64,000 nt of DNA from the NCBI GenBank assembly GCA_015069205.1, contig SVIZ01000002.1, positions 124,001 through 188,000 of the forward strand. The letters run 5' to 3'. The notes under the pieces are model-generated. The model saw only the letters and a program-made list of their open reading frames with translations. It did not search any database and had not been told where the DNA came from. The position numbers and the translations under genes are program-made. Origin of the DNA: Oscillospiraceae bacterium. GTDB taxonomy: Bacteria; Bacillota; Clostridia; Saccharofermentanales; Saccharofermentanaceae. Below, one piece after another: positions 8,580 to 17,074 of the stretch; within the stretch, counting starts at the first letter, position 1; each line of letters opens with the position of its first letter.

Positions 8580-9204
8580 TATAGTAATTTCAGTAATAGC
8601 AGTTATAGCGGGATGTCTTATGTGCTTTAACGGCTATAAGCTCTTCCGGTTTAGCCTCGGAATTGCCGGGGCAGTCGCCGGATTTTGCCTCGGACGGTTT
8701 CTTATAAAAGTTACGGGAGACATGGGCATAGAATGGAGTGAGATCGCAAGGATCATCGTTCTGGTTGTCCTTACGATCGGTCTTGGCGTTCTCGCATTCA
8801 AGCTCTACATGAAAGCCCTGATCGCTATAACCACGATAATCTGTGCCCTCTGGTTCTACGATGACTATAATTTCCTTTTCGAGAGAGTCACTAACAGTGC
8901 GCTCCGCATAGTCCTGACCATGGCTTCGGGCATTATTGCCGGTGTTCTTATAGGAATAATCGTTTACTACGCTCAGAAGTGGACGATCAGCTTGTTTACG
9001 GCTTTTGTGGGTGCAAGAGTGATATCCGGAGTGCTTACGCCGATCCTCTGGTCCGGCATTCTTCAGGGTGAATATGCAGGGATCATCGAGCAAAAAGTTT
9101 TGGGACCTGATGTTGCACTTAACTATTCTCTGGTCAGAATCCTGATATTAGTGGCTTTCTGTGCAGCAGGTTTCGTAATACAGTTGAAAACGTCAAAAAA
9201 ATAG
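8572..9204 (+). CDS. Polytopic membrane protein, DUF4203/TMEM198-like
   Basis: This 210-residue protein has seven or so hydrophobic helices. Glycine-rich helices near the N-terminus (for example GIAGAVAGFCLGRF) resemble the DUF4203/TMEM198 group. It starts at a TTG (8572) that overlaps the dus stop codon by 8 nt; an AAAGGAG site 11 nt upstream supports this start. No catalytic motif is visible. The tight overlap with dus is probably an operon effect and not a functional link. Function unknown. Confidence 0.7.
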   Translation: MPDIVISVIAVIAGCLMCFNGYKLFRFSLGIAGAVAGFCLGRFLIKVTGDMGIEWSEIARIIVLVVLTIGLGVLAFKLYMKALIAITTIICALWFYDDYNFLFERVTNSALRIVLTMASGIIAGVLIGIIVYYAQKWTISLFTAFVGARVISGVLTPILWSGILQGEYAGIIEQKVLGPDVALNYSLVRILILVAFCAAGFVIQLKTSKK

Positions 9205-9328
9205 TCAAAAAAATAGTTTGACCAAAAACAATCTCCTTGTTAAAATTTGGCTGGATATATATTTTGAGGATATGTGTCCGGAATAATTAATTTATGACAA
9301 TTTTCTTAATCTATCCCTTATTCCATGT

Positions 9329-9360
9329 CGAGGGCATTCCGATTTACCGGGATGCCCTCG
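9329..9360. terminator. Hairpin between two convergent genes
   Basis: A stem of about 9-11 bp (9329-9340 with 9350-9360, one bulged T) lies between the membrane-protein gene and the convergent dehydrogenase gene. On the plus strand a T6 run follows about 14 nt later. It is probably a terminator, but neither side has a tail directly at the stem. Confidence 0.5.
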
Positions 9361-9384
9361 GCGTGTTATAGGGGATTTTTTGTA

Positions 9385-10356
9385 TCAATTAACCTTATTT
9401 ATCGGACTGCCGTCCATGAATGCCTTAAGGTTGGCAGCAGCCATGTCGATCAGTCTGATCCTGGTCTCAACGGGTGTCCATGCGATGTGGGGTGTTATGA
9501 TGCAGTTGGGAGCGCCGAGAAGAGGATTGGACTCGAGCATCGGCTCAACGCATACAACGTCGCATCCGAAGCCGCCGAGAAGTCCGCTGTCCAAGGCGGC
9601 CCTTACATCAGCTTCGTTGATGACGGGTCCTCTGGCTACATTGATAAGGATCGTTCCTTTATTGAACCAGGACAGGGTGTTTTTGTTGATGATCTCTCTT
9701 GTGTCATCGGTAAGAGGGCAGTGGAGAGAGACGACATTTGCACCGCGGATTCCGTCTTCGAGAGCAAGGCACTTAACGGGCGTGCCGCTTACGTCAACAG
9801 TTGTTCCGATAAGCGATGCGTCGTGTGGAGTGGCGGTTACGGTCATGCCGAAAGCATAAGCCATCCGGGCGACTCTTTTGCCAATCTTGCCAAGGCCGAT
9901 TATGTGAAGTGTTTTGCCTGCAAGTTCCGTGAGGGAACCCTTGAAATAGCAGAACTGGGGGCATCTGCACCAGTCGCCGTCCATTACGGATGAGGAGTGA
10001 AGACCTGCAAGGTTGGTGAGCTCAAGGAGCAGGGCCATCGTGTGCTGGGCTGTGGCGAAAGTCGCATATTCAGGAACGTTGGTTACGGTGACACCGTGAT
10101 CTCTTGCTGCCTGAAGGTCAACGACGTTGTAACCTGTGGCAAGAACGCCAATGTATTTGAGGTCGGGGAGCTTGTCGAAGACTTTCTTGTCGAAGACGGT
10201 CTTGTTGGTGATGGCAACTTCAGCGCCCTGCATTCTTTCTATGAGCTGGTCTTTTGAGGTTATGTCGTAAGCCGTGACCTCTCCCAGGTTTTCCAGTGCT
10301 TTCCAGGTTATATCGCCCGGATTTGCTGCAGAGCCGTCAAGAATAACTATTTTCAT
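9385..10356 (-). CDS. D-isomer-specific 2-hydroxyacid dehydrogenase (glycerate dehydrogenase-like)
   Basis: This NAD-dependent dehydrogenase has the Rossmann motif GLGKIGKRVARMA, the catalytic Arg in NVARGPVINE, a downstream Glu and the catalytic His in PHIAWTP. It interconverts a 2-oxoacid and a D-2-hydroxyacid; overall pattern and 323-residue length suit glycerate/hydroxypyruvate reductases, but substrate cannot be fixed by eye. The start was set at the ATG ending at 10356, which has GGAGG 8 nt upstream; a longer open frame to 10395 lacks such a site. It is a single minus-strand gene divergent from the CbiG-like gene. Confidence 0.88.
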   Translation of the reverse strand: MKIVILDGSAANPGDITWKALENLGEVTAYDITSKDQLIERMQGAEVAITNKTVFDKKVFDKLPDLKYIGVLATGYNVVDLQAARDHGVTVTNVPEYATFATAQHTMALLLELTNLAGLHSSSVMDGDWCRCPQFCYFKGSLTELAGKTLHIIGLGKIGKRVARMAYAFGMTVTATPHDASLIGTTVDVSGTPVKCLALEDGIRGANVVSLHCPLTDDTREIINKNTLSWFNKGTILINVARGPVINEADVRAALDSGLLGGFGCDVVCVEPMLESNPLLGAPNCIITPHIAWTPVETRIRLIDMAAANLKAFMDGSPINKVN

Positions 10357-10443
10357 GTGAATTGCCTCCGAATATGTTTGAAATAATTTTAGCAAAAGAG
10401 TGATATTGTTATATCAGAAATTCAAATAAGGCGGGACCCGTTT

Positions 10444-11511
10444 ATGTATGTAATCTGTTACGGCAAATCACCTAAGGCACTTGCAACAGGACAGAAGCTG
10501 ATAAATGAGATCGGCGGAAGATATGTCACCGGAACCGAGCTTATTACCGGCAGTTTTGTCATGGCTGAAGGCGAGACGAACTGCGCGATCGTAATGGTGC
10601 TGCCTTTGGAAGCTGCGGTAAAGTCCATGGAAGAGACCATTACGGACAAGACACGCGATCTTCCGGTAATTGCGGTATCTCCTGAGGGAAGGTATGCAGC
10701 TGTTTTAAGAAGAGGTAACAAGCCTTACGAAAAGGGCGTGGACGATGTCTATGCGGCAGTCGTAAAGGTGCTGGGACCTTTCTGTTTTTCAGGCTTTGAA
10801 GGCAAGTCTGAGATAACGAGCGATCTGACAGGTCTTGTGTCCAAATACAACATGAAGGTAAGCAGCAAGGAGCTTTTCGCGAAGGTCAACGACTGGATAA
10901 ATGAAGGCGGAAAGATCAATGTTTATACGGATCTTCCGATAGTTTTCGCTGACCCCGTGCTTGACCCCATGACTTATTCGCTTCACAGCTATCCTTACGA
11001 TATGAGGGATGATTTCATCAAACAGTACAAGTCTGCAAAGGAAGGCAAGATCGAGCCTTCGGTATTCATTACATGCACTTATCTGGGCGATGAGGAGGAC
11101 GACTGGAACCTTATCCTTGTGCCAAGGATCTTAAGCCTCGGTGTCGAGATCAAGACAAAGACCGATCCTGATTACTGCAGGGCAGCCATCAGAAAGTCAC
11201 TTATAAACCATCTCTTAAATCCTGACGCGGTATCAAAGGTTGCTTCCACATATTCCGCAAAGGACAGCGAGATGATCAAGGGTCTTGCCGAAGAACTTGA
11301 TGCCGGGATAGTAAGCTTTGATTCGGGCATGCGTGCAAAGGCAAAGATCCCCATGGAGATGACGTTCTCACCCGAAAAGAGGACGGATACGGCAACTGCG
11401 CTCGCATTCCTTGCAAGCGGGGAAGGCTCTCTCGCGATCAGAAGATCTGCTTCAGCACAGGGCATCGTGTTCTCGGTGGCGGTATCCAAGGAAAACATCA
11501 TATTGCCTTAA
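10444..11511 (+). CDS. Orphan CbiG-like protein (degenerate cobalamin-pathway homologue)
   Basis: The 355-residue protein follows the layout of CbiG (cobalt-precorrin-5A hydrolase). There is an N-terminal region ending in PVIAVSPEGRYAAVLRRG, where CbiG has a conserved LLSGHxGGAN block; a central LILVPRILSLGVEI, where CbiG has RPRxLxVGIGCRRG; and a C-terminal TATALAFLASGEGSLAIRRSA, which matches the CbiG ending. The most conserved CbiG residues (SGH, GCRRG) are changed. No cob/cbi gene and no room for a cobalamin riboswitch are nearby. Assignment rests on motif register only; it may be a repurposed or decaying relative. Confidence 0.5.
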   Translation: MYVICYGKSPKALATGQKLINEIGGRYVTGTELITGSFVMAEGETNCAIVMVLPLEAAVKSMEETITDKTRDLPVIAVSPEGRYAAVLRRGNKPYEKGVDDVYAAVVKVLGPFCFSGFEGKSEITSDLTGLVSKYNMKVSSKELFAKVNDWINEGGKINVYTDLPIVFADPVLDPMTYSLHSYPYDMRDDFIKQYKSAKEGKIEPSVFITCTYLGDEEDDWNLILVPRILSLGVEIKTKTDPDYCRAAIRKSLINHLLNPDAVSKVASTYSAKDSEMIKGLAEELDAGIVSFDSGMRAKAKIPMEMTFSPEKRTDTATALAFLASGEGSLAIRRSASAQGIVFSVAVSKENIILP

Positions 11512-11533
11512 AAAGAATAAAGTGGGATATAAT
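11503..11533 (+). promoter_or_regulatory. Possible promoter of the lipoprotein gene
   Basis: A consensus TATAAT lies at 11528-11533. The only -35-like box is TTGCCT at 11503-11508, with a long 19-bp gap, overlapping the end of the previous gene. The leader would be about 80 nt. Confidence 0.35.
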
Positions 11534-11617
11534 GATTGTATGCGGCCAGTTACCGCTCGAAAATAAAGATAACAACACAGAAATAAAGGATCAGATTAAG
11601 CTTTGGAGGTAAAAAAG

Positions 11618-12709
11618 ATGAAGAAGCTTGAAGGTAACAAACTCGTAGCTTTATTGCTTTCGGCAGGCATGGCAACATCATTGCTTGCTGCATGTTCAGT
11701 AAATACCGATCAACTTGGTCAGGGAATAAGTGACCTTGGAAATGCTTTTAATACAACAGCTACTGAAGCTCCTGCAGTAACAGAGACTTCTTCTGCTGCA
11801 AGCAGCGAAGAGACAAGTGGCGAGACTTCAGAGGAGACAACTGCTGAGACAACACCTGCAGCTACTCCCACTGCAACTCCTTCTCCCACACCGCTTCCGC
11901 AGCGTGTTGATTTCTCTGATTATACGGAGATCGACCTTACGGATTCGTTCGAAGTTACAGTTGAGGAATTCGAAGAGAGTGCTCATTCTGATGACGATAC
12001 AGTGGAATTTGCCGTTTTCACAGGAAACAGACTGGTCATTACAGAAGCTGACAATGAGACGGCAAGAGATGCCATTAACCTTGTAGTCGACGGATTTTAT
12101 GCAGAAGCCGAAGGCGCATATCAGAACGTTGTTGCCCAGCTCAAGTCCGAATACTTAGCAAATGGTGTTATTGAGAATTCCGGCAGCGTACGCGTAAACT
12201 TTGAGTATGTTACAAACGGACGTGCTCTTTCTGTATTGATGGTCTATGCAATAAATGTCGGCGACAAGACTGACAGAAAAGTTGATTTCGCTACTTTCGA
12301 CATGCTGACAGGCCACTACATCACAATGAGTTCAGTCGTTACAGATACAGAAGGTCTGGAGAGAGCATGCAAGACTGCTCTTGCTGATGCGATCAAGGCT
12401 AAGGCACTTGAAGCAGTACAGCCTGCGGTTACAGCTACTCCCACACCTACACCTGCAACAGTTACAACAACTACGGCACCCACAACTGCTGAAACAACGG
12501 TTGTTGAGACGATCAACGAAGACGATCTGCCCAAGGCAAGTGATTTCGATGTAATCTACATTGCTCCTGTTGCTTCTGACACGGAAGGTGTTCATAAGGC
12601 AACTGTTATCGGAATCGCAAAGGACGGCATTATCTACGAGGCAGATGTTGAGATCGATTCTTACGCTGACCTTTTCAACCGTTACGGCACATCCGTTTTC
12701 TTCGGCTGA
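11618..12709 (+). CDS. Secreted lipoprotein with Thr/Pro-rich linkers, unknown function
   Basis: The 363-residue product starts at the ATG at 11618, 8 nt after GGAGG. It has a lipoprotein signal peptide with lipobox SLLAAC, so it is tethered to the outer face of the membrane. A Ser/Thr/Glu/Pro-rich stretch (about residues 45-95) precedes a globular domain of about 170 residues with a DUF3298-like pattern (charged beta strands and a 'DMLTGHYITMSSV' segment). A second Thr/Pro linker leads to a short C-terminal domain. DUF3298 resemblance is tentative. Its neighbour is a sugar-binding lipoprotein, but the two have separate promoters. Confidence 0.7.
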   Translation: MKKLEGNKLVALLLSAGMATSLLAACSVNTDQLGQGISDLGNAFNTTATEAPAVTETSSAASSEETSGETSEETTAETTPAATPTATPSPTPLPQRVDFSDYTEIDLTDSFEVTVEEFEESAHSDDDTVEFAVFTGNRLVITEADNETARDAINLVVDGFYAEAEGAYQNVVAQLKSEYLANGVIENSGSVRVNFEYVTNGRALSVLMVYAINVGDKTDRKVDFATFDMLTGHYITMSSVVTDTEGLERACKTALADAIKAKALEAVQPAVTATPTPTPATVTTTTAPTTAETTVVETINEDDLPKASDFDVIYIAPVASDTEGVHKATVIGIAKDGIIYEADVEIDSYADLFNRYGTSVFFG

Positions 12710-12778
12710 TATCGATCAAAGTTTATCCGTATTGCATAAACTTCACGTTTGTATTTTGAACATTTGCATAGAGTGAGA

Positions 12779-12807
12779 TTGAAGTTCTATGTAATGTGTA
12801 TTAAAAT
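12779..12807 (+). promoter_or_regulatory. Sigma-A promoter of the solute-binding protein
   Basis: TTGAAG (12779-12784) and TAAAAT (12802-12807) are separated by exactly 17 bp, about 43 bp before the start codon. Confidence 0.6.
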
Positions 12808-12813
12808 GCTCAA

Positions 12814-12832
12814 TTGTATTTTAACTATACAA
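12814..12832. promoter_or_regulatory. Inverted repeat between promoter and start, possible operator
   Basis: TTGTAT and ATACAA form a perfect inverted repeat with a 7-bp centre, just downstream of the -10 box and upstream of the ribosome binding site. It could bind a repressor or form a small mRNA hairpin. One occurrence only was seen. Confidence 0.3.
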
Positions 12833-12849
12833 AATGTGAGGATAATAAG

Positions 12850-14253
12850 ATGAAAAGAAGAAAACTGATTGCTTTGCTAGTGGCTTCGGCGATGGTAATC
12901 GGTGCAGTTACGGCATGTGACACTCCTGCAACGGATACGTCTGTTTCAGAGCCTTCCGCTTCGTCAGAGACAGAGTCCGTAACTACAGAATCAACAGAAG
13001 TTACCATCGACCTTGAAGGTTACAAGGAACTGTCTGTTGCAGATGTTTCAGATGAAGGCGACGACAAGATCATGATCTACGGCTACAATTCCGAGTTCAT
13101 CGGACTTGCCGAGAAGTATGCCGGAATCACATCCAACGATTACGATTTCATTGAAGTCACTGACAGCGCCGAGTATCAGACAAAGCTTGATGCCGTTCTT
13201 TCCGACGGTAACGGTGCGCCTGATATTTTCACCTGTGATGCCGCATATGCCAGAAAGTATCTGGCATCCGACAACACGATCGCCATCAATGATCTCGGCA
13301 TCGATTATGCTGAGTGTACGGAGATGTTCGATTACACTTTGAGATTCGCAAGCGATGAGAACAGCGTAGTTAAGGGTCTTGCATGGAATGCTTACCCGAG
13401 TGCCGTTTTCTATGAGAGATCCCTTGCAGAGGAGTATCTCGGATCTTCCGATCCTGAAGTGGTTGCTGCATCATTTGCCACATGGGACAATGTCCTTGCT
13501 TCCGCGAGAACCGTCAACGAGGCATCCGAAGGTTCAGTCAAGCTTATCGCAGGCACTTCGGAGATTTACGATGCTTTCCTTACAGACCGCAGCAACGGCT
13601 GGGTAATGGACGGATCACTTAACATCGATCCCAATATTGTAGGGCTTTTCGACTTCGCAAAGCACCTTTACTCAGAAGACCTTACTTTCTATGATGAGAG
13701 ATGGACTGAAGGCTGGTCAGACAGAATGTCCGACAAGACTGTCATCTCTTACTGGGGTTCTTATGATTTTGCAAAGTACCAGCTCGCGCTTAATCCGGGC
13801 GAGGGTACGGCAGTCAACCCGACATCCGGCGACTGGGGCGTTACGACTGCACCTGTCAGCTACTACAGCGGCGGTTCATGGGTAATGGCATCCAAGTACT
13901 GCGACCAGAAGGCAACTTCCGCAGACATCATCAGAGCCGTATGCATCAATGAGGACAATCTCAAGGATATGGTCAACAGAGGTGAGTTCGTCAACAGCGT
14001 CAAGCTCATGACACAGGCCGCAGCAGACGACAAGTTCGCATATGAATGGCTCGGCGGCCAGAATCCTTATCCTGTGCTTCTTAATAGTGCAATGAATGCC
14101 GATGCTTCTCTCATCGTCGAAAATGAGGACGATTACAGCAATGCTTTCAAGGCTGTTGTCGGTGCATACTGCGAAGAGGCTTTCGAGTCGGTCGAAGAGG
14201 CTGAGACAGCCTTCAGGGACCAGTTGGTCGAAGACGGATTGGCCGGCTATTAA
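12850..14253 (+). CDS. ABC-type sugar-binding lipoprotein (family 1 solute-binding protein)
   Basis: This 467-residue protein starts at the ATG at 12850 (GAGGAT site upstream). It has a lipoprotein signal with lipobox VTAC followed by a Ser/Thr/Glu-rich spacer. The mature part has the layout of extracellular family 1 binding proteins: a first lobe with 'DIFTCDAAYARKYL', a substrate-cleft region around 'GLAWNAYPSAVFYERSL', and 'ISYWGSYDF' and 'SGGSWVMASKYCDQKATSADIIRAVC' in the later part. It lacks adjacent permease or ATPase genes. The cellobiose phosphorylase gene downstream suggests cello-oligosaccharide capture, which is inference from position only. A strong terminator follows, so it is a one-gene transcript. 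Confidence 0.82.
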   Translation: MKRRKLIALLVASAMVIGAVTACDTPATDTSVSEPSASSETESVTTESTEVTIDLEGYKELSVADVSDEGDDKIMIYGYNSEFIGLAEKYAGITSNDYDFIEVTDSAEYQTKLDAVLSDGNGAPDIFTCDAAYARKYLASDNTIAINDLGIDYAECTEMFDYTLRFASDENSVVKGLAWNAYPSAVFYERSLAEEYLGSSDPEVVAASFATWDNVLASARTVNEASEGSVKLIAGTSEIYDAFLTDRSNGWVMDGSLNIDPNIVGLFDFAKHLYSEDLTFYDERWTEGWSDRMSDKTVISYWGSYDFAKYQLALNPGEGTAVNPTSGDWGVTTAPVSYYSGGSWVMASKYCDQKATSADIIRAVCINEDNLKDMVNRGEFVNSVKLMTQAAADDKFAYEWLGGQNPYPVLLNSAMNADASLIVENEDDYSNAFKAVVGAYCEEAFESVEEAETAFRDQLVEDGLAGY

Positions 14254-14279
14254 ATCAAGTATCTTTAACAACATCCCAG

Positions 14280-14310
14280 GCTGCTCCGGAAATCCCGGAG
14301 CAGCTTTTTT
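14280..14310 (+). terminator. Rho-independent terminator after the sugar-binding protein
   Basis: A perfect 10-bp GC-rich stem (14280-14289 with 14295-14304) with a 5-nt loop is followed by T6. Confidence 0.9.
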
Positions 14311-14464
14311 ATTTGCTTTGCGGGCCTACGGGAATAAACTTTCAAATAGGTACAGAAATGTGACATAAGACATAGAATGTTTATATTTGCTTTTGTACAA
14401 AACGACATTCCGATAGTGTAGAATAATTAGGTCTTTATTAATAAAAATGCGGAGGCTATCAAAC

Positions 14465-16954
14465 ATGAAATTCGGGTATTTCGATGATTCAAGGAAAGAG
14501 TATGTAATTAACACTCCCAAAACACCTTATCCCTGGATCAACTATCTTGGCAATCAGGGCTTTTTCTCCCTGATCTCTAACACTGCAGGCGGCTACAGCT
14601 TCTATATGGACGCCAGACTCAGAAGAATCACACGTTACCGTTACAATAACGTACCTTTGGATATGGGCGGACGTTATTTCTACATTAACGACAACGGTAC
14701 GGTATGGAATCCGGGATGGTCTCCGGTCAAGACAGAACTTGACGAGTATGAGTGCCGCCATGGTATGGGTTATACCATCATCAAGGGTAAGAAGGACGGC
14801 CTCAAGGCTGAAGTTACATTCTTCGTTCCCCAGAACTACGACGGAGAAGTACAGCAGGTAGTACTTACAAACGAAGGCTCTTCCGCTAAGGAATTTTCCA
14901 TTTTCTCAATGGCTGAATGGTGTCTCTGGGATGCACAGGATGACTGCACAAACTTCCAGAGAAACTTCTCAACAGGACGTGTTGAGATCGAAGGTTCAAC
15001 CATCTATCACGTAACAGAGTACAGAGACAGACGTAATCACTACGCTTTCTATACAGTCAACGATGAGATTGACGGCTACGATACAGACCGTGACGCTTTC
15101 CTCGGAAGCATCTACAATGGCTGGGATAACCCTGAGACTGTTAAGGCAGGCAAGGCATCCAACTCATTTGCAGACGGCTGGTCACCCATCGCTTCTCACT
15201 ACAAGAAGATCACTCTTGCACCCGGTGAGAGCAAGACATTGATCTATATCTTAGGCTACGCTGAGAACCCGCAGGACAAGAAGTTCGCTTCCGAGAAGCC
15301 TGCTAACCTCCTTACAAGAGAGGCATGGGTACTCAACAAGGAGAAGGCTTATGCCATGATCGACAAGTACAACACACCTGAAAAGGTTGCAGCAGGACTT
15401 GAAGAACTCCGCACGACATGGGAGAACCTCCTCAGCATTTACAAGGTTGATACACCTGATGACAAGGTTAACCGTATGGTCAACATCTGGAACCAGTATC
15501 AGTGCATGGTTACATTCAACCTTTCACGTTCAGCTTCTTACTTCGAGTCCGGTATCGGCCGTGGTATGGGCTTCAGAGATTCCAACCAGGATATCCTCGG
15601 ATTTGTTCACCAGATTCCTGAGCGTGCAAGAGAAAGACTCATCGACATCGCTTCAACACAGCTTTCAGACGGCGGATGCTATCACCAGTATCAGCCTCTT
15701 ACCAAGAAGGGTAACGCTGACATCGGCGGCGACTTCTCAGATGACCCGCTCTGGATGATCATGTCCGTTGCAGCTTACATCAAGGAGACAGGCGACTGGG
15801 GAATCCTCGACGCTAACGTTCCTTTCGATGACGATCCGGAAGGCAAGCACACAATGCTCGAGCATTTGAATGTTTCCTTCTATCACATCGTAAACAACTT
15901 AGGACCTCACGGACTGCCTCTCGCAATGCGTGCTGACTGGAACGACTGTATCAACCTGTCATGCTTCTCCGACACACCCGGTGAATCATTCCAGACATAC
16001 ACAAATCCCAAGTTCAAGGCAGAGGGCGGCTACTCCAAGATTGCTGAGTCCGTATTCGTTGCAGCTCTCTTCACATACACAGGTCCTGCTTACGTAGGCA
16101 TCCTTGAGCATCTCGGAAAGGCTGATGAGGCTGCAAAGGCTCAGGCTGAGATCGACAAGATGAAGAAGAACACTATGGAATCCGCATTCGACGGCGAGTG
16201 GTTCTTAAGAGCATACGATGCAAACGGCGAGAAGATGGGTTCACACGAGTGCGAAGAGGGTAAGATCTTCATCGAACCCCAGGGCTTCGCAGTTATGTCA
16301 GAGATCGGTAAGGAAGAGGGAGCTGACATCAAGACTCTCAACTCAATCGACAAGTATCTCAACTGCGAGTATGGTCTCGTTCTCAACAACCCTGCATTCA
16401 CAAAGTACTATATCCAGTACGGTGAGATCTCCACATATCCGGGCGGATATAAGGAGAACGCAGGTATCTTCACACACAACAACGCATGGATCATCTGTGC
16501 TGAGGCTTATGTCGGCAGAGGCGAAAAGGCTTTCGAGTACTACTCAAAGATCGCTCCTGCTTTCACAGAAGAGACATCTGATATCCATAAGACAGAGCCT
16601 TACGTTTACGGTCAGATGATCGGCGGTAAGGATGCCAAGAACTTCGGTCAGGGCAAGAACTCCTGGCTCACAGGTACGGCAGCATGGAACATGGTTGCAA
16701 TCTCACAGTACATCCTCGGCGTTAAGCCTGAGTTTGACGGTCTGAGAGTTGATCCTTCCATTCCTTCAGCTTGGGACGGATTCAAGGTAGAGCGTAAGTT
16801 CAGAGGCGACGTATACGAGATCGAGATAAAGAACCCTGATCACGTATGCAAGGGCGTCAAGAAACTCACAGTAGACGGAAATGAGATCGAAGGCTGCATC
16901 GTTCCGGTTGCAGGCGACGGCAAGACTCATAAAGTCGAGGTAGTTCTTGGCTGA
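14465..16954 (+). CDS. cbp: Cellobiose phosphorylase (GH94)
   Basis: The enzyme splits cellobiose with phosphate into alpha-glucose-1-phosphate and glucose in the cytoplasm, saving one ATP per disaccharide. Its 829 residues match the GH94 cellobiose phosphorylase size. The N-terminal beta domain begins '[39 protein letters not shown]'. The (alpha/alpha)6 barrel carries the MRADWNDC motif around residues 489-495, which holds the catalytic acid. The start was set at the ATG at 14465, with GGAGG 9 nt upstream; an earlier ATG at 14447 lies before that site. Codon use is strongly biased, suggesting high expression. The cellodextrin phosphorylase gene follows 120 bp later. Confidence 0.95.
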   Translation: MKFGYFDDSRKEYVINTPKTPYPWINYLGNQGFFSLISNTAGGYSFYMDARLRRITRYRYNNVPLDMGGRYFYINDNGTVWNPGWSPVKTELDEYECRHGMGYTIIKGKKDGLKAEVTFFVPQNYDGEVQQVVLTNEGSSAKEFSIFSMAEWCLWDAQDDCTNFQRNFSTGRVEIEGSTIYHVTEYRDRRNHYAFYTVNDEIDGYDTDRDAFLGSIYNGWDNPETVKAGKASNSFADGWSPIASHYKKITLAPGESKTLIYILGYAENPQDKKFASEKPANLLTREAWVLNKEKAYAMIDKYNTPEKVAAGLEELRTTWENLLSIYKVDTPDDKVNRMVNIWNQYQCMVTFNLSRSASYFESGIGRGMGFRDSNQDILGFVHQIPERARERLIDIASTQLSDGGCYHQYQPLTKKGNADIGGDFSDDPLWMIMSVAAYIKETGDWGILDANVPFDDDPEGKHTMLEHLNVSFYHIVNNLGPHGLPLAMRADWNDCINLSCFSDTPGESFQTYTNPKFKAEGGYSKIAESVFVAALFTYTGPAYVGILEHLGKADEAAKAQAEIDKMKKNTMESAFDGEWFLRAYDANGEKMGSHECEEGKIFIEPQGFAVMSEIGKEEGADIKTLNSIDKYLNCEYGLVLNNPAFTKYYIQYGEISTYPGGYKENAGIFTHNNAWIICAEAYVGRGEKAFEYYSKIAPAFTEETSDIHKTEPYVYGQMIGGKDAKNFGQGKNSWLTGTAAWNMVAISQYILGVKPEFDGLRVDPSIPSAWDGFKVERKFRGDVYEIEIKNPDHVCKGVKKLTVDGNEIEGCIVPVAGDGKTHKVEVVLG

Positions 16955-16993
16955 TTACAGGATTTAAAGCCTGAATTTTAAGTCAATAACAAA

Positions 16994-17034
16994 AGCAAGA
17001 CCCCGCAGTTTTTTTGACCGTGGGGTTACTTGCT
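16994..17034 (+). other. Long hairpin between the two phosphorylase genes
   Basis: A two-part stem (AGCAAG + ACCCC with GGGGT + CTTGCT, 2-nt bulge) encloses a loop that contains T7. The stem has no T tail after it, so this is not a classic terminator. It may stabilise the upstream mRNA end or reduce read-through into the second gene. Confidence 0.5.
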
Positions 17035-17074
17035 GAAATAAGGCAATTATAAATTTAATCCGCGGAGGATCATT

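Noticed and set aside
9325..9993. Plus-strand 222-codon open frame
   Set aside because: It is antisense to the well-supported 2-hydroxyacid dehydrogenase and shows no family features.
10396..10443. Cobalamin riboswitch before the CbiG-like gene
   Set aside because: The gap is under 90 bp to the divergent start and shows no B12-box; a riboswitch of about 200 nt cannot fit.
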